From an uncultured Eggerthella sp. (GTDB lineage Bacteria > Actinomycetota > Coriobacteriia > Coriobacteriales > Eggerthellaceae): 23,108 nt of DNA. The first letter of the stretch is position 1, and every line of letters starts with the position of its first letter. Below are positions 6,542 to 13,122 of this stretch, piece by piece. Made by a program: the position numbers and the translations under genes. The stretch covers positions 1 to 23,108 of the forward strand of contig URJE01000018.1 in assembly GCA_900547965.1 (NCBI GenBank), given 5' to 3'. Below the pieces are notes generated by a model. The model did no database searches. It worked only from the letters and a program-made list of their open reading frames with translations, and was not told the DNA's origin.

Positions 6542-9019
6542 ATGAACGCACGAATCGAAAGCATGAGTCACGGCGATGGCAAGGTCTACCTGCAAATGGT
6601 GCTTGACCGTATGCACCCTGATGCCGAGGTGCTTCTTGATGCCCGTTTGAAGGATGGCGCCAAGATCCCCGCTCACTTGTTCCCTTTTAATCCGCTGGAA
6701 GAAACATCTCAAGCCAATTATGTGGTGGTGCTTCCTCATTTCGATGTGCGCGAAGTCGACTTGACGTTCCTGGAGTACGTGGGGGAGGGCTCGCCTCTTA
6801 CCCAGAGCCGCCTTACCGTGGAGCTGAACATGATGCGTTGGCGCACGCGCTTCAATGCCTTTGTCCATAATGAGCTCTTGGAGCAGATGTTTGACATCGA
6901 GCGTGAGTATTGCTCGGGTCGTATGAACGTTTATTTCACCGATGCCATCGAGGACGGCGATGAAATCGTGGTGAAGATGCTCGCAGATATGCCTCATGTC
7001 GAAGGCTCCGATGTGATGGTCGATTTCACCGACGGCTATGGCACGGAGGTCGACCTGCCCGTGTACCCGTTGGTGGATGAGGTGATTCCCCCTGCGGGTT
7101 ACGGCGAAGGCGAGCGTCTGCGCATCGGCTTTTCCGTGCGCGTTGCCGCCGCTGCTAAGGATTTCTGCGTAACGGTCTACGATGCCAATGAGCAGATTCC
7201 TGGAGGATTTGCTTATTTTTGCGACGAAACGTTCGGTCCGTTGCACGAGTCGTTCTCCTATTGCGCCATAGATGCTTCCATCGATTCGCGCTACGGTCGC
7301 TGGTTCGTGCGGCATTGCGAAACGCTCGCTGGCCTTGAGGGGCAGCGATCTCATTCGTTTGCCGTTCAGCCCCAGATCAGCTTGGTAATGCCCCTGTATC
7401 CGGGCGACGAATGCTATCTGTCTGCCGCCTTGGCTTCTTTGAGCCTTCAGACTTACACCCGTTTCGAGCTTATTCTGGTCGACATGGGCGCCAACGAATT
7501 GAGCCTCACCTCAGCTCTCCGCGAATGGGAGGGCGATGAGCGTGTTGTCCATCTGGTGCCTGAGGCCGAGCTCGATGAGGGTGCGGCGCGCCTGACTGGC
7601 CTGCTTCAGTCCAAGGGTGAAGTTTGCGCAGTATTGGAGCCGAGTGTTGTCTTAGCTCCCGAGGCTCTCTACGAATACGTTCGCCGCATCAACGAAGTGA
7701 TGGAGAAAGAAGGAATCAAAAACGATAGCGGCGTGGGTCCGTGCGATGTCGTGTATGCGAACCATGACAGCTTCGATCATGACGGCGGCTTGCACAGCCC
7801 CCAATTCAAGCCGGTTTTTTCGCCTGATTTGCTGTATTCCTACAACTATCTTGGCCCTTTGGTTTTCCTCTCTCGTCGTGTCTTGGAAGCAATCCAGTCG
7901 TCGATGGGCTTTTCCTCCGAATCATTCGACTACGATTTGGTGCTGAAGGCAACTGCTCAGGCAGAACGTGTAGAGAGAATCGACAAAGTCCTGTATCACG
8001 TTCAGAATGCTGCCTCTATTTCCCCCGATGCCGACAGGATCAGCTCGCGTCGCGAAGAAGAGGCGTTCCGCACGGGGAGGAAGGTGCTTGCCAACCACTT
8101 GCGTCGTAATGGTATCGATGCGCTGGTTCTTGCCGATGTCTCCGATCGCCTCTATACCGTCCGCTATCGAATGCCCGATGAGACGCCGACTCTTTCGGTG
8201 GTTGTGCTTGCCGGTGACGATGCGTCGTTGCTCGACGCTTGCCTTTCCTCGATCGAGCAGAGTGTGATGCCGCGCGACACGCCTATATATGTGGTGGTGA
8301 ATCAGGAAACCTCCCGCGATGTTGCGGTGTACGGAGAGCATCTGGTGCGGAAGAACCGCGCTAGGGTTATTGCCTACCAAGGCCCCAGCAACAGGGCTGC
8401 TATGGCGAATTTGGGCTTTTCGCAAAGCACTTCCGAGTATGTGCTGGTGGTCGATGGAGACGTTGAGTTTGCAGACCCCGAAGCGCTGAACTGCATGCTG
8501 ACCCATTGCATTCGTGAGGGTATGGGCGTTGTGGGAGCGAAAACCTTGTTTGCCGACGACACCATACGCCATGCCGGCATGATGGTCGGTCCGTACGGAT
8601 CGGCTTCGGAGATTGGCGTGAATATGCCTCGCAGCGCTCGTGGTTATTTGGGGCGCTTGCAGTGCGCTAGCAATGTTTCGGCGGTTTCCCTCTCTGCCAT
8701 GATGGTGAAGCGTGCTGCTTACGATAAAGCTAAGGGCTTTGACGAGCGTTTTCAGCTTTGCAATTGCGATGTCGACTTCTGTTTGAAGGTGGCAAAAGAG
8801 GGCTACCTGATTGCCTATAACGGTGGAGTGGAAGCATATCGCAAGGGGAGTGGCTCCGACGGTCGTTCAGCGCTTACCAAGAAGCAGCAGCTGCGCGCAG
8901 AGCGGGAAAAGGCCTTCTTGCATTATCGCTGGCCACATCTGTTCGTAGACGGCGACCCGTATATGAGTTCGTGTCTCGACCCGCATGCGCCATACTTCCT
9001 GCTTGGTCCTGTCCAATAG
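6542..9019 (+). CDS. Large two-domain family 2 glycosyltransferase (second of a tandem pair)
   Basis: 825 residues, a diverged paralogue of the preceding gene over its whole length. Examples are GDGKVYLQ against GDKVYIL, AKIPAHLFPF against ARIPSDTFPY, and the closing RWPHLFVDGDPY against AWPSIFVEGDAF. The first GT2 domain (about 276-490) keeps the SLQTYTRFELILVD strand and FKPVFSPDLLYSYNYL. It has lost its acidic motifs: the DxD loop is LEPSV (365-369) and the YTDVD equivalent is YANHD (405-409). The second GT2 domain (about 550-770) retains VVDGDVE (DGD 638-640), TIRHAGMMVG and NCDVDFCLK, but the conserved H-x-x-S-x-S-R segment is replaced by EAYRKGSGSD. It starts 4 nt after the previous stop, so the two are co-transcribed and probably translationally coupled. 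A shared glycan substrate is likely, and a hetero-oligomer is possible; both are inference. Confidence 0.84.
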   Translation: MNARIESMSHGDGKVYLQMVLDRMHPDAEVLLDARLKDGAKIPAHLFPFNPLEETSQANYVVVLPHFDVREVDLTFLEYVGEGSPLTQSRLTVELNMMRWRTRFNAFVHNELLEQMFDIEREYCSGRMNVYFTDAIEDGDEIVVKMLADMPHVEGSDVMVDFTDGYGTEVDLPVYPLVDEVIPPAGYGEGERLRIGFSVRVAAAAKDFCVTVYDANEQIPGGFAYFCDETFGPLHESFSYCAIDASIDSRYGRWFVRHCETLAGLEGQRSHSFAVQPQISLVMPLYPGDECYLSAALASLSLQTYTRFELILVDMGANELSLTSALREWEGDERVVHLVPEAELDEGAARLTGLLQSKGEVCAVLEPSVVLAPEALYEYVRRINEVMEKEGIKNDSGVGPCDVVYANHDSFDHDGGLHSPQFKPVFSPDLLYSYNYLGPLVFLSRRVLEAIQSSMGFSSESFDYDLVLKATAQAERVERIDKVLYHVQNAASISPDADRISSRREEEAFRTGRKVLANHLRRNGIDALVLADVSDRLYTVRYRMPDETPTLSVVVLAGDDASLLDACLSSIEQSVMPRDTPIYVVVNQETSRDVAVYGEHLVRKNRARVIAYQGPSNRAAMANLGFSQSTSEYVLVVDGDVEFADPEALNCMLTHCIREGMGVVGAKTLFADDTIRHAGMMVGPYGSASEIGVNMPRSARGYLGRLQCASNVSAVSLSAMMVKRAAYDKAKGFDERFQLCNCDVDFCLKVAKEGYLIAYNGGVEAYRKGSGSDGRSALTKKQQLRAEREKAFLHYRWPHLFVDGDPYMSSCLDPHAPYFLLGPVQ

Positions 9020-9029
9020 CTATTCTTCG

Positions 9030-9064
9030 GGCTTATTGCCAGTTATTAGATTTATGTATAAGCC
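9030..9064. promoter_or_regulatory. Possible metNI promoter with overlapping inverted repeat
   Basis: TTGCCA (9036-9041) and TATAAG (9057-9062) are spaced by 15 nt, which is short. A 7-bp inverted repeat, GGCTTAT (9030-9036) and ATAAGCC (9058-9064), has one arm abutting each promoter element, as an operator would. It could instead be a weak terminator of the glycosyltransferase operon, but there is no T run. The remaining gap to 9174 shows no gene, SAM-box or T-box motif. Confidence 0.35.
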
Positions 9065-9174
9065 GCATGCAGTTTGAGCTGTGGCATTTTCCTGCCTATG
9101 CGTTGGGCTGCGGTATGGTAGGTAGGCTGTTTTATGCGCGCCGATCGTGCTGCGCGGTATAAGAGGAACAACGA

Positions 9175-9915
9175 ATGATTCAAATAGAACATCTCAATAA
9201 GACGTATGTGTCGCGTCAGGGAGAAACGCATACCGCCCTGACTGATATTAATTTGACCATCGAAGACGGGTCTGTGTTTGGCATTATCGGCCAATCGGGC
9301 GCCGGCAAGTCAACCCTTGTGCGTTGCCTTAACCTGCTTGAGCGTCCTACTTCTGGCTCGATCATCATCAATGGGCGTGATATCACGAGCCTTTCCGAAA
9401 AGGAATTGCGCGAGTTCCGCAGCTCGGTAAGCATGATCTTCCAGAACTTCAGCCTGCTTCAGCAGCGCACCGTTCTTCGCAATGTCATGTTTCCTCTCGA
9501 GCTTCGCCATGCCGACAAGAAAGAGGCGGAAAAGCGCGCACGCGAGCTGCTGGAACTGGTGGGCTTGGCCGACAAGTGCAACAAGTATCCCAGTCAGCTT
9601 TCCGGCGGCCAGCAGCAGCGTGTTGCCATTGCGCGTGCATTGGTGAACAATCCGTCCATCATGTTGTGCGATGAGGCCACCAGCGCGCTCGACTCTATGA
9701 CCACGCATTCCATCCTGAAGTTGCTGAAAGACATCAACGAAGAGATGGGCGTAACCATCGTGCTTATCACCCATTCGCTGGCCGTTGCGGAGCTTATTTG
9801 CGACAACGTGGTGGTAATCGATGAGGGCAAGATCGTGGAAGAGGGCAAAACGGAAGATATCTTTGCGAACCCGCAAAGTGACGTTGCCCGTAAGTTGCTG
9901 GAGAAGAGGTTGTAA
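9175..9915 (+). CDS. metN: MetN-like ABC importer ATPase lacking the NIL domain
   Basis: 246 residues. Walker A GQSGAGKS (39-46), Q-loop FQNFSLL (89-95), signature LSGGQQQR (142-149), Walker B IMLCDEATS (162-170) and H-loop ITHS are all intact. The sequence is closest in style to MetN, the ATPase of the methionine uptake transporter (LxxLxKTYxxRxGExxTALxDINLxI, FQxFxLLxxRTVxxNVxFPLEL). Full-length MetN is about 340 residues, with a C-terminal NIL domain that binds methionine and shuts the transporter down. This protein ends right after the nucleotide-binding domain, so that feedback is absent. The permease gene starts 2 nt after the stop. GAGGA lies 6 nt before the ATG. Substrate could be D/L-methionine or a related amino acid; the NIL-less form makes the substrate less certain. 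Confidence 0.88.
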   Translation: MIQIEHLNKTYVSRQGETHTALTDINLTIEDGSVFGIIGQSGAGKSTLVRCLNLLERPTSGSIIINGRDITSLSEKELREFRSSVSMIFQNFSLLQQRTVLRNVMFPLELRHADKKEAEKRARELLELVGLADKCNKYPSQLSGGQQQRVAIARALVNNPSIMLCDEATSALDSMTTHSILKLLKDINEEMGVTIVLITHSLAVAELICDNVVVIDEGKIVEEGKTEDIFANPQSDVARKLLEKRL

Positions 9916-9917
9916 TC

Positions 9918-10595
9918 GTGGAATACTTGCAGACGTTCTTCGCCCAGTATGGGGCGCTTCTGGCGCAGGGAACTTGGGACACCATCGTTATGAGCTTGGT
10001 TTCCACAGCGCTTGCCTACGTAATCGGTATTCCCCTCGGCGTATTCTTGGTGCTAACCGATCCAAAGAAGGGTTTGCTGCCTCATAAGGCGGTCAATGCC
10101 GTTCTTGGTTGGATCGTGAATATCGGCCGTTCGATCCCATTCATCATCTTGCTTGTTGCCATTATCCCGTTTACTCGCCTGGTTGTGGGCACTTCGCTAG
10201 GCGTTCCCGGTGCGGTGGTGCCGCTGGTTGTAGCGGCTGCTCCTTTTGTTGGCCGTATGGTCGAGCAGAGCTTGGCCGAAGTTGACGCCGGCTTGGTTGA
10301 GGCGGCCCAGTCTTTCGGTGCTTCCACTTGGCAAATCGTCGTGAAGGTGTTCCTGTGGGAAAGCTTGCCATCTCTGATTAGGGGCTTTTCCATCGTTCTT
10401 ATCACGTTGCTTGGCTATTCCGCAATGGCAGGCACCGTTGGCGCAGGCGGCTTGGGCGACATCGCTATTCGCTACGGTTATCAGCGCTACATGGTCGATG
10501 TGATGATTGCCACCATCGTCATTCTTATCGTTCTGGTCCAAATCGTTCAAAGCGGCTGCGATCTTGCTGCTCGTAAAATCGATCGTAAAAAATAG
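9918..10595 (+). CDS. metI: MetI-like ABC importer permease
   Basis: 225 residues, about five membrane helices, with the classic importer EAA loop EVDAGLVEAAQSFGASTWQI (121-140) that docks onto the ATPase. Length and motifs (GTWDTIVMSLVSTALAYVIGIP, NIGRSIPFIILLVAIIPFTR, GAGGLGDIAIRYGYQRY) match MetI of the methionine transporter. The GTG start lies 2 nt after the metN stop, so translation is coupled; the AGAAGAGG within the end of metN can serve as ribosome binding site. A terminator follows at once. The binding lipoprotein MetQ is not in the window on either side, so it must be encoded elsewhere or the transporter borrows another one. Confidence 0.9.
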   Translation: MEYLQTFFAQYGALLAQGTWDTIVMSLVSTALAYVIGIPLGVFLVLTDPKKGLLPHKAVNAVLGWIVNIGRSIPFIILLVAIIPFTRLVVGTSLGVPGAVVPLVVAAAPFVGRMVEQSLAEVDAGLVEAAQSFGASTWQIVVKVFLWESLPSLIRGFSIVLITLLGYSAMAGTVGAGGLGDIAIRYGYQRYMVDVMIATIVILIVLVQIVQSGCDLAARKIDRKK

Positions 10596-10599
10596 TTTG

Positions 10600-10629
10600 A
10601 AATGGCTCGCTCAGGCGGGCCATTTTTTT
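10600..10629 (+). terminator. Intrinsic terminator of metNI
   Basis: AATGGC and CGC on the left pair with GCG and GCCATT on the right through one T:G pair and a short TCAG loop. A run of seven T residues follows. It begins a few nt after the metI stop. Confidence 0.88.
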
Positions 10630-10650
10630 GTCTGCCAACACTGGAGATGC

Positions 10651-10693
10651 AGGGACAGGTCCCATTTAGGTGGAAAAAATGCGACCTGTCCCT
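10651..10693. repeat. GGGACAGGTC-type inverted repeat
   Basis: AGGGACAGGTC (10651-10661) and GACCTGTCCCT (10683-10693) form a perfect 11-bp inverted repeat around a 21-nt centre that is AT-richer. This GGGACAGGTC...GACCTGTCCC layout is familiar from many bacterial genomes as a dispersed palindrome associated with REP-type (IS200-like Y1) transposases. It has no T run, so it is not an ordinary terminator. No transposase is adjacent. The rest of 10630-10796 shows no gene. Confidence 0.6.
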
Positions 10694-10796
10694 ATATTCC
10701 CGAGGCGCTGCCTTTTGGTAGGTGAAGCAGGGTTTCTGCCTGAAAACATGTGCAACAACTATCGGTTCAACGGCAAAAGAATTCGGCGAAACGCGC

Positions 10797-10820
10797 TTGT
10801 AACACCTTGCTTGTTACAAT
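10797..10820 (+). promoter_or_regulatory. glnA promoter: extended -10 under an operator-like palindrome
   Basis: The sequence TGTTACAAT (10812-10820) is an extended -10 (TGn plus TACAAT), with no good -35 at 17 nt. A perfect 7-bp inverted repeat, TTGTAAC (10797-10803) and GTTACAA (10813-10819), covers it with a 9-nt centre. The start would be near 10827, about 30 nt before the glnA ATG. The palindrome resembles nitrogen-regulator boxes (TGTNA...TNACA), but its spacing is 4 nt longer than the Bacillus GlnR/TnrA consensus. Confidence 0.5.
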
Positions 10821-10855
10821 GAAACAAATATGAGCAAGCCACGGAAGGACAAGCT

Positions 10856-12199
10856 ATGAGCACCAGCCCAGACCAGGATTTCGTCCTTAAAACCATAAAA
10901 AGCCGCGACGTGCACTTTGTACGTTTTTGGTTCTGTGATGTGCTGGGCCACATGAAGTCATTCGCGGTTATTCCTAGCGAATTGGAAAATGCTTTCGAAG
11001 AAGGAATGGGCTTTGACGGCAGCTGCATTCGCGGTTTTGCCTCTACGAGCGAATCGGATATGCTCGCATATCCCGAAGCTTCCACGTTTCAGATTTTGCC
11101 CTGGCGTCCGGAGCGCAATGCTGTTGGACGTATGTTCTGCTCCATTAAAACGCCCGAAGGCGATTATTTCGACGGTGATTCTCGAAACGTGCTGAAGCGT
11201 CAGGCCGCAAAGGCCGAGCGCTTGGGCTATGTGATGAATGTTGGCCCTGAGCTCGAGTATTACTACTTCAAGGATCCCAATGGAACGGAAGTGCTTGACC
11301 ACGGCGGCTACTTCGATCTAACCTCCCTCGACATGGCCAGCGACCTTCGACGTGACACTATTCTTACCTTGGAAAAGATGGGCATACCCGTCGAGTACTC
11401 GCATCACGAAAACGGTCCATCTCAGCAGGAAATCGACTTGCGTTTCGCGGATGCGCTGAGCATGGCCGACAACGTAATGACCTACAAGATGGTCGTCAAG
11501 GAAATCGCCATGAAGCACGGGGTATACGCCTCTTTCATGCCCAAGCCTATCTCTGGCGCTCCCGGCTCAGGTATGCATATTCACCAGAGCCTGTTCGACG
11601 AAGAGGGCAACAATGCGTTCTTCGACGCCAACGACCCCGATGGATACAACCTTTCCAAAGTGGCAAAGCACTATATTGCCGGTTTGCTTAAGTACGTTCC
11701 CGAATTCAGCCTCCTTACTAATCCGAGCGTTAATTCTTATAAGCGCCTGGTTCCTGGTGGCGAAGCGCCGGTTCATATCTCGTGGGCGCGCAATAACCGT
11801 TCTGCGTTGGTACGCATTCCTGGCTATAAACCCGACAAGGAAGAGGCATGCCGAGTAGAGTTGCGAAGCCCCGATTCCGCTGCCAATCCGTACCTGGCAT
11901 TTTCGGCAGTGCTCGCTGCTGGTTTGAGGGGCATAGAGGAAGAACTCGAGTTGTGCCCGCCCATGGAAGAGGATTCCGCTTGCGGGCTTTCTCGCCAGGA
12001 GCTGCATGCGCGAGGGTTCGAGTCTTTGCCCGACACGCTTGGCGAAGCGGTTGAGCTGTTTGCCGAATCTGAGCTCATGAAAGAAGTGCTCGGCGAGCAC
12101 ATCCATTCGTTCCTTGTGAAGGTAAAGCGCGAAGAGTGGAACGAGTACCAGCGCCAGGTTTCCAGCTGGGAGCTTGACCGTTATCTGGGCGTACTGTAG
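10856..12199 (+). CDS. glnA: Type I glutamine synthetase
   Basis: 447 residues, the length of the short (alpha-type) GSI enzymes that make glutamine from glutamate, ammonia and ATP as a cytosolic dodecamer. Recognisable regions: beta-grasp N-domain with FWFCDVLGHMKSF and GFDGSCIRGF (52-61), the metal-site glutamates in VGPELEYYYF-like NVGPELEYYYF and HHENGPSQQEIDLRF, the KPISGAPGSGMHIHQSL ATP/metal loop, NPSVNSYKRLVPGGEAP, NRSALVRIP and RVELRSPDSAANPYLAF. The adenylylation Tyr motif (NLYDLPPEE) is not present. The position equivalent to Arg62 of B. subtilis GlnA, needed there for glutamine feedback, is Ser63 here. GGAAGGA (10843-10849) precedes the ATG. A GlnR-like regulator gene follows 12 nt later, so the enzyme and its probable regulator share a transcript. 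Confidence 0.96.
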   Translation: MSTSPDQDFVLKTIKSRDVHFVRFWFCDVLGHMKSFAVIPSELENAFEEGMGFDGSCIRGFASTSESDMLAYPEASTFQILPWRPERNAVGRMFCSIKTPEGDYFDGDSRNVLKRQAAKAERLGYVMNVGPELEYYYFKDPNGTEVLDHGGYFDLTSLDMASDLRRDTILTLEKMGIPVEYSHHENGPSQQEIDLRFADALSMADNVMTYKMVVKEIAMKHGVYASFMPKPISGAPGSGMHIHQSLFDEEGNNAFFDANDPDGYNLSKVAKHYIAGLLKYVPEFSLLTNPSVNSYKRLVPGGEAPVHISWARNNRSALVRIPGYKPDKEEACRVELRSPDSAANPYLAFSAVLAAGLRGIEEELELCPPMEEDSACGLSRQELHARGFESLPDTLGEAVELFAESELMKEVLGEHIHSFLVKVKREEWNEYQRQVSSWELDRYLGVL

Positions 12200-12211
12200 C
12201 GGAGGCGTATC

Positions 12212-12886
12212 ATGCAACAAAGAAAGAACGTCATATTCATTGCAGACAGTCTCGACAACGCCCATAAGTTCCAGGCGGTTCTTTCCAGCCTCGACGTCGA
12301 TGTGGCGGCAGGGTCGTCTATGCGGTTCAAGAAGCTTTTGGCAGACAATCCCTCGTATGATTTGGTTATCTACGAGGCAACTGCAGAATCGGCACAAACA
12401 CTGATTGCTGTTGAGCAAGCGCTTATTGACGATGGCGGCGTGCCGATGCTCATCATCGTGAAGGAGGACATGCTTTCGGGCTTCCGTTTGCCTGTCCAGA
12501 TCAATTGCGATTTTGTTGTGCATGGGGCAAGTTCAGAGGAATGCTCCCTTCGCATTCGACAGCTATTATGGCCAGGAAACGAAAGCTCTACGAACGATTT
12601 CATCTCGGTTGACGGCATGACCATCAATTTGGCCACGTACCAAGTTGCCGTAAACGGTGAGCCGATCGACTTCACCTATCTGGAGTACGCATTGCTGGCA
12701 TTCCTGGTAACGCATCCTGGACGTACGTATTCGCGTGATGCTTTGCTTCGTCGCGTTTGGGGATTCGACTATTTTGGCGGCTCTCGTACGGTCGACGTTC
12801 ATGTTCGACGTGTACGCGCCAAGCTCGGACCTGAGCTTTCCCAACACCTTGAAACCGTCCGTGGCGTTGGGTACCTGTGGGATTAA
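12212..12886 (+). CDS. GlnR-like orphan OmpR-family regulator with degenerate receiver
   Basis: 224 residues. Residues 1 to about 118 form a CheY-like receiver by pattern but without the phosphorylation pocket. The phosphoacceptor strand reads YDLVIYEAT, with Glu55 where the Asp should be, and the usual Asp-Asp pair after strand 1 is reduced to ADS (11-13). Residues about 128-224 are an intact OmpR/PhoB winged helix (TYLEYALLAFLVTHPGR, SRDALLRRVWGFDYFGG, RTVDVHVRRVRAKLG, LETVRGVGYLWD). That region is very like actinobacterial GlnR, an orphan regulator of nitrogen genes that also works without phosphorylation. No histidine kinase is adjacent. GGAGG (12201-12205) lies 6 nt before the ATG. Its place directly behind glnA supports a role in nitrogen control; calling it GlnR is inference. 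Confidence 0.85.
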   Translation: MQQRKNVIFIADSLDNAHKFQAVLSSLDVDVAAGSSMRFKKLLADNPSYDLVIYEATAESAQTLIAVEQALIDDGGVPMLIIVKEDMLSGFRLPVQINCDFVVHGASSEECSLRIRQLLWPGNESSTNDFISVDGMTINLATYQVAVNGEPIDFTYLEYALLAFLVTHPGRTYSRDALLRRVWGFDYFGGSRTVDVHVRRVRAKLGPELSQHLETVRGVGYLWD

Positions 12887-12962
12887 TCGATTGCGCCGTT
12901 ATGTAGACGGCATGATGTTTATGCAAAAGCGGCAGCGCTGCATTTGACGCCTGCCATCGTGG

Positions 12963-12992
12963 GGCAAGCTTCTTCGGAGGCTTGCCTCTTTT
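12963..12992 (+). terminator. Intrinsic terminator of the glnA operon
   Basis: GGCAAGCTTC and GAGGCTTGCC pair over 10 bp with one T:G, around a TTCG tetraloop (12973-12976). TCTTTT follows. It lies about 75 nt after the regulator stop codon. Confidence 0.88.
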
Positions 12993-13087
12993 GTTTCGCG
13001 GATTCATCCCTTATTGGGATGGGGTTCTTTCGGATCACCTCCGTTGCTTCCGATCTGCGAGGTATCCGAGGTTCTGCCAACGCGCGC

Positions 13088-13093
13088 TATAAT
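13088..13093 (+). promoter_or_regulatory. Consensus -10 box (TATAAT) upstream of polA
   Basis: A perfect TATAAT 29 nt before the chosen polA start. No convincing -35 is seen at 16-18 nt. Transcription from here would give a leader of about 22 nt carrying AAAGGA (13111-13116). Confidence 0.45.
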
Positions 13094-13122
13094 CGTTACG
13101 TTCAAACATGAAAGGAATTCCT

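Noticed and set aside
5641..6564. Long minus-strand open frames opposite the glycosyltransferases (also 6395-7354 and 4534-5316)
   Set aside because: They are shadows of codon bias in the real plus-strand genes, with His/Arg-rich products without domains.
9020..9174. Search for a methionine riboswitch or T-box before metN
   Set aside because: No AGGGTGG-type T-box sequence and no SAM-riboswitch-like hairpin series is present in the 155-nt gap.
12932..12941. GCAGCGCTGC palindrome after the GlnR-like gene
   Set aside because: A 10-bp self-complementary word without loop, T run or repeat copy. The real terminator is 20 nt further on.
13032..13042. GGATCACCTCC upstream of polA, identical to the conserved 3' end of 16S rRNA
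   Set aside because: Only 11 nt match, the flanks do not continue as 16S rRNA, and it lies upstream of the predicted transcription start. Chance is sufficient.
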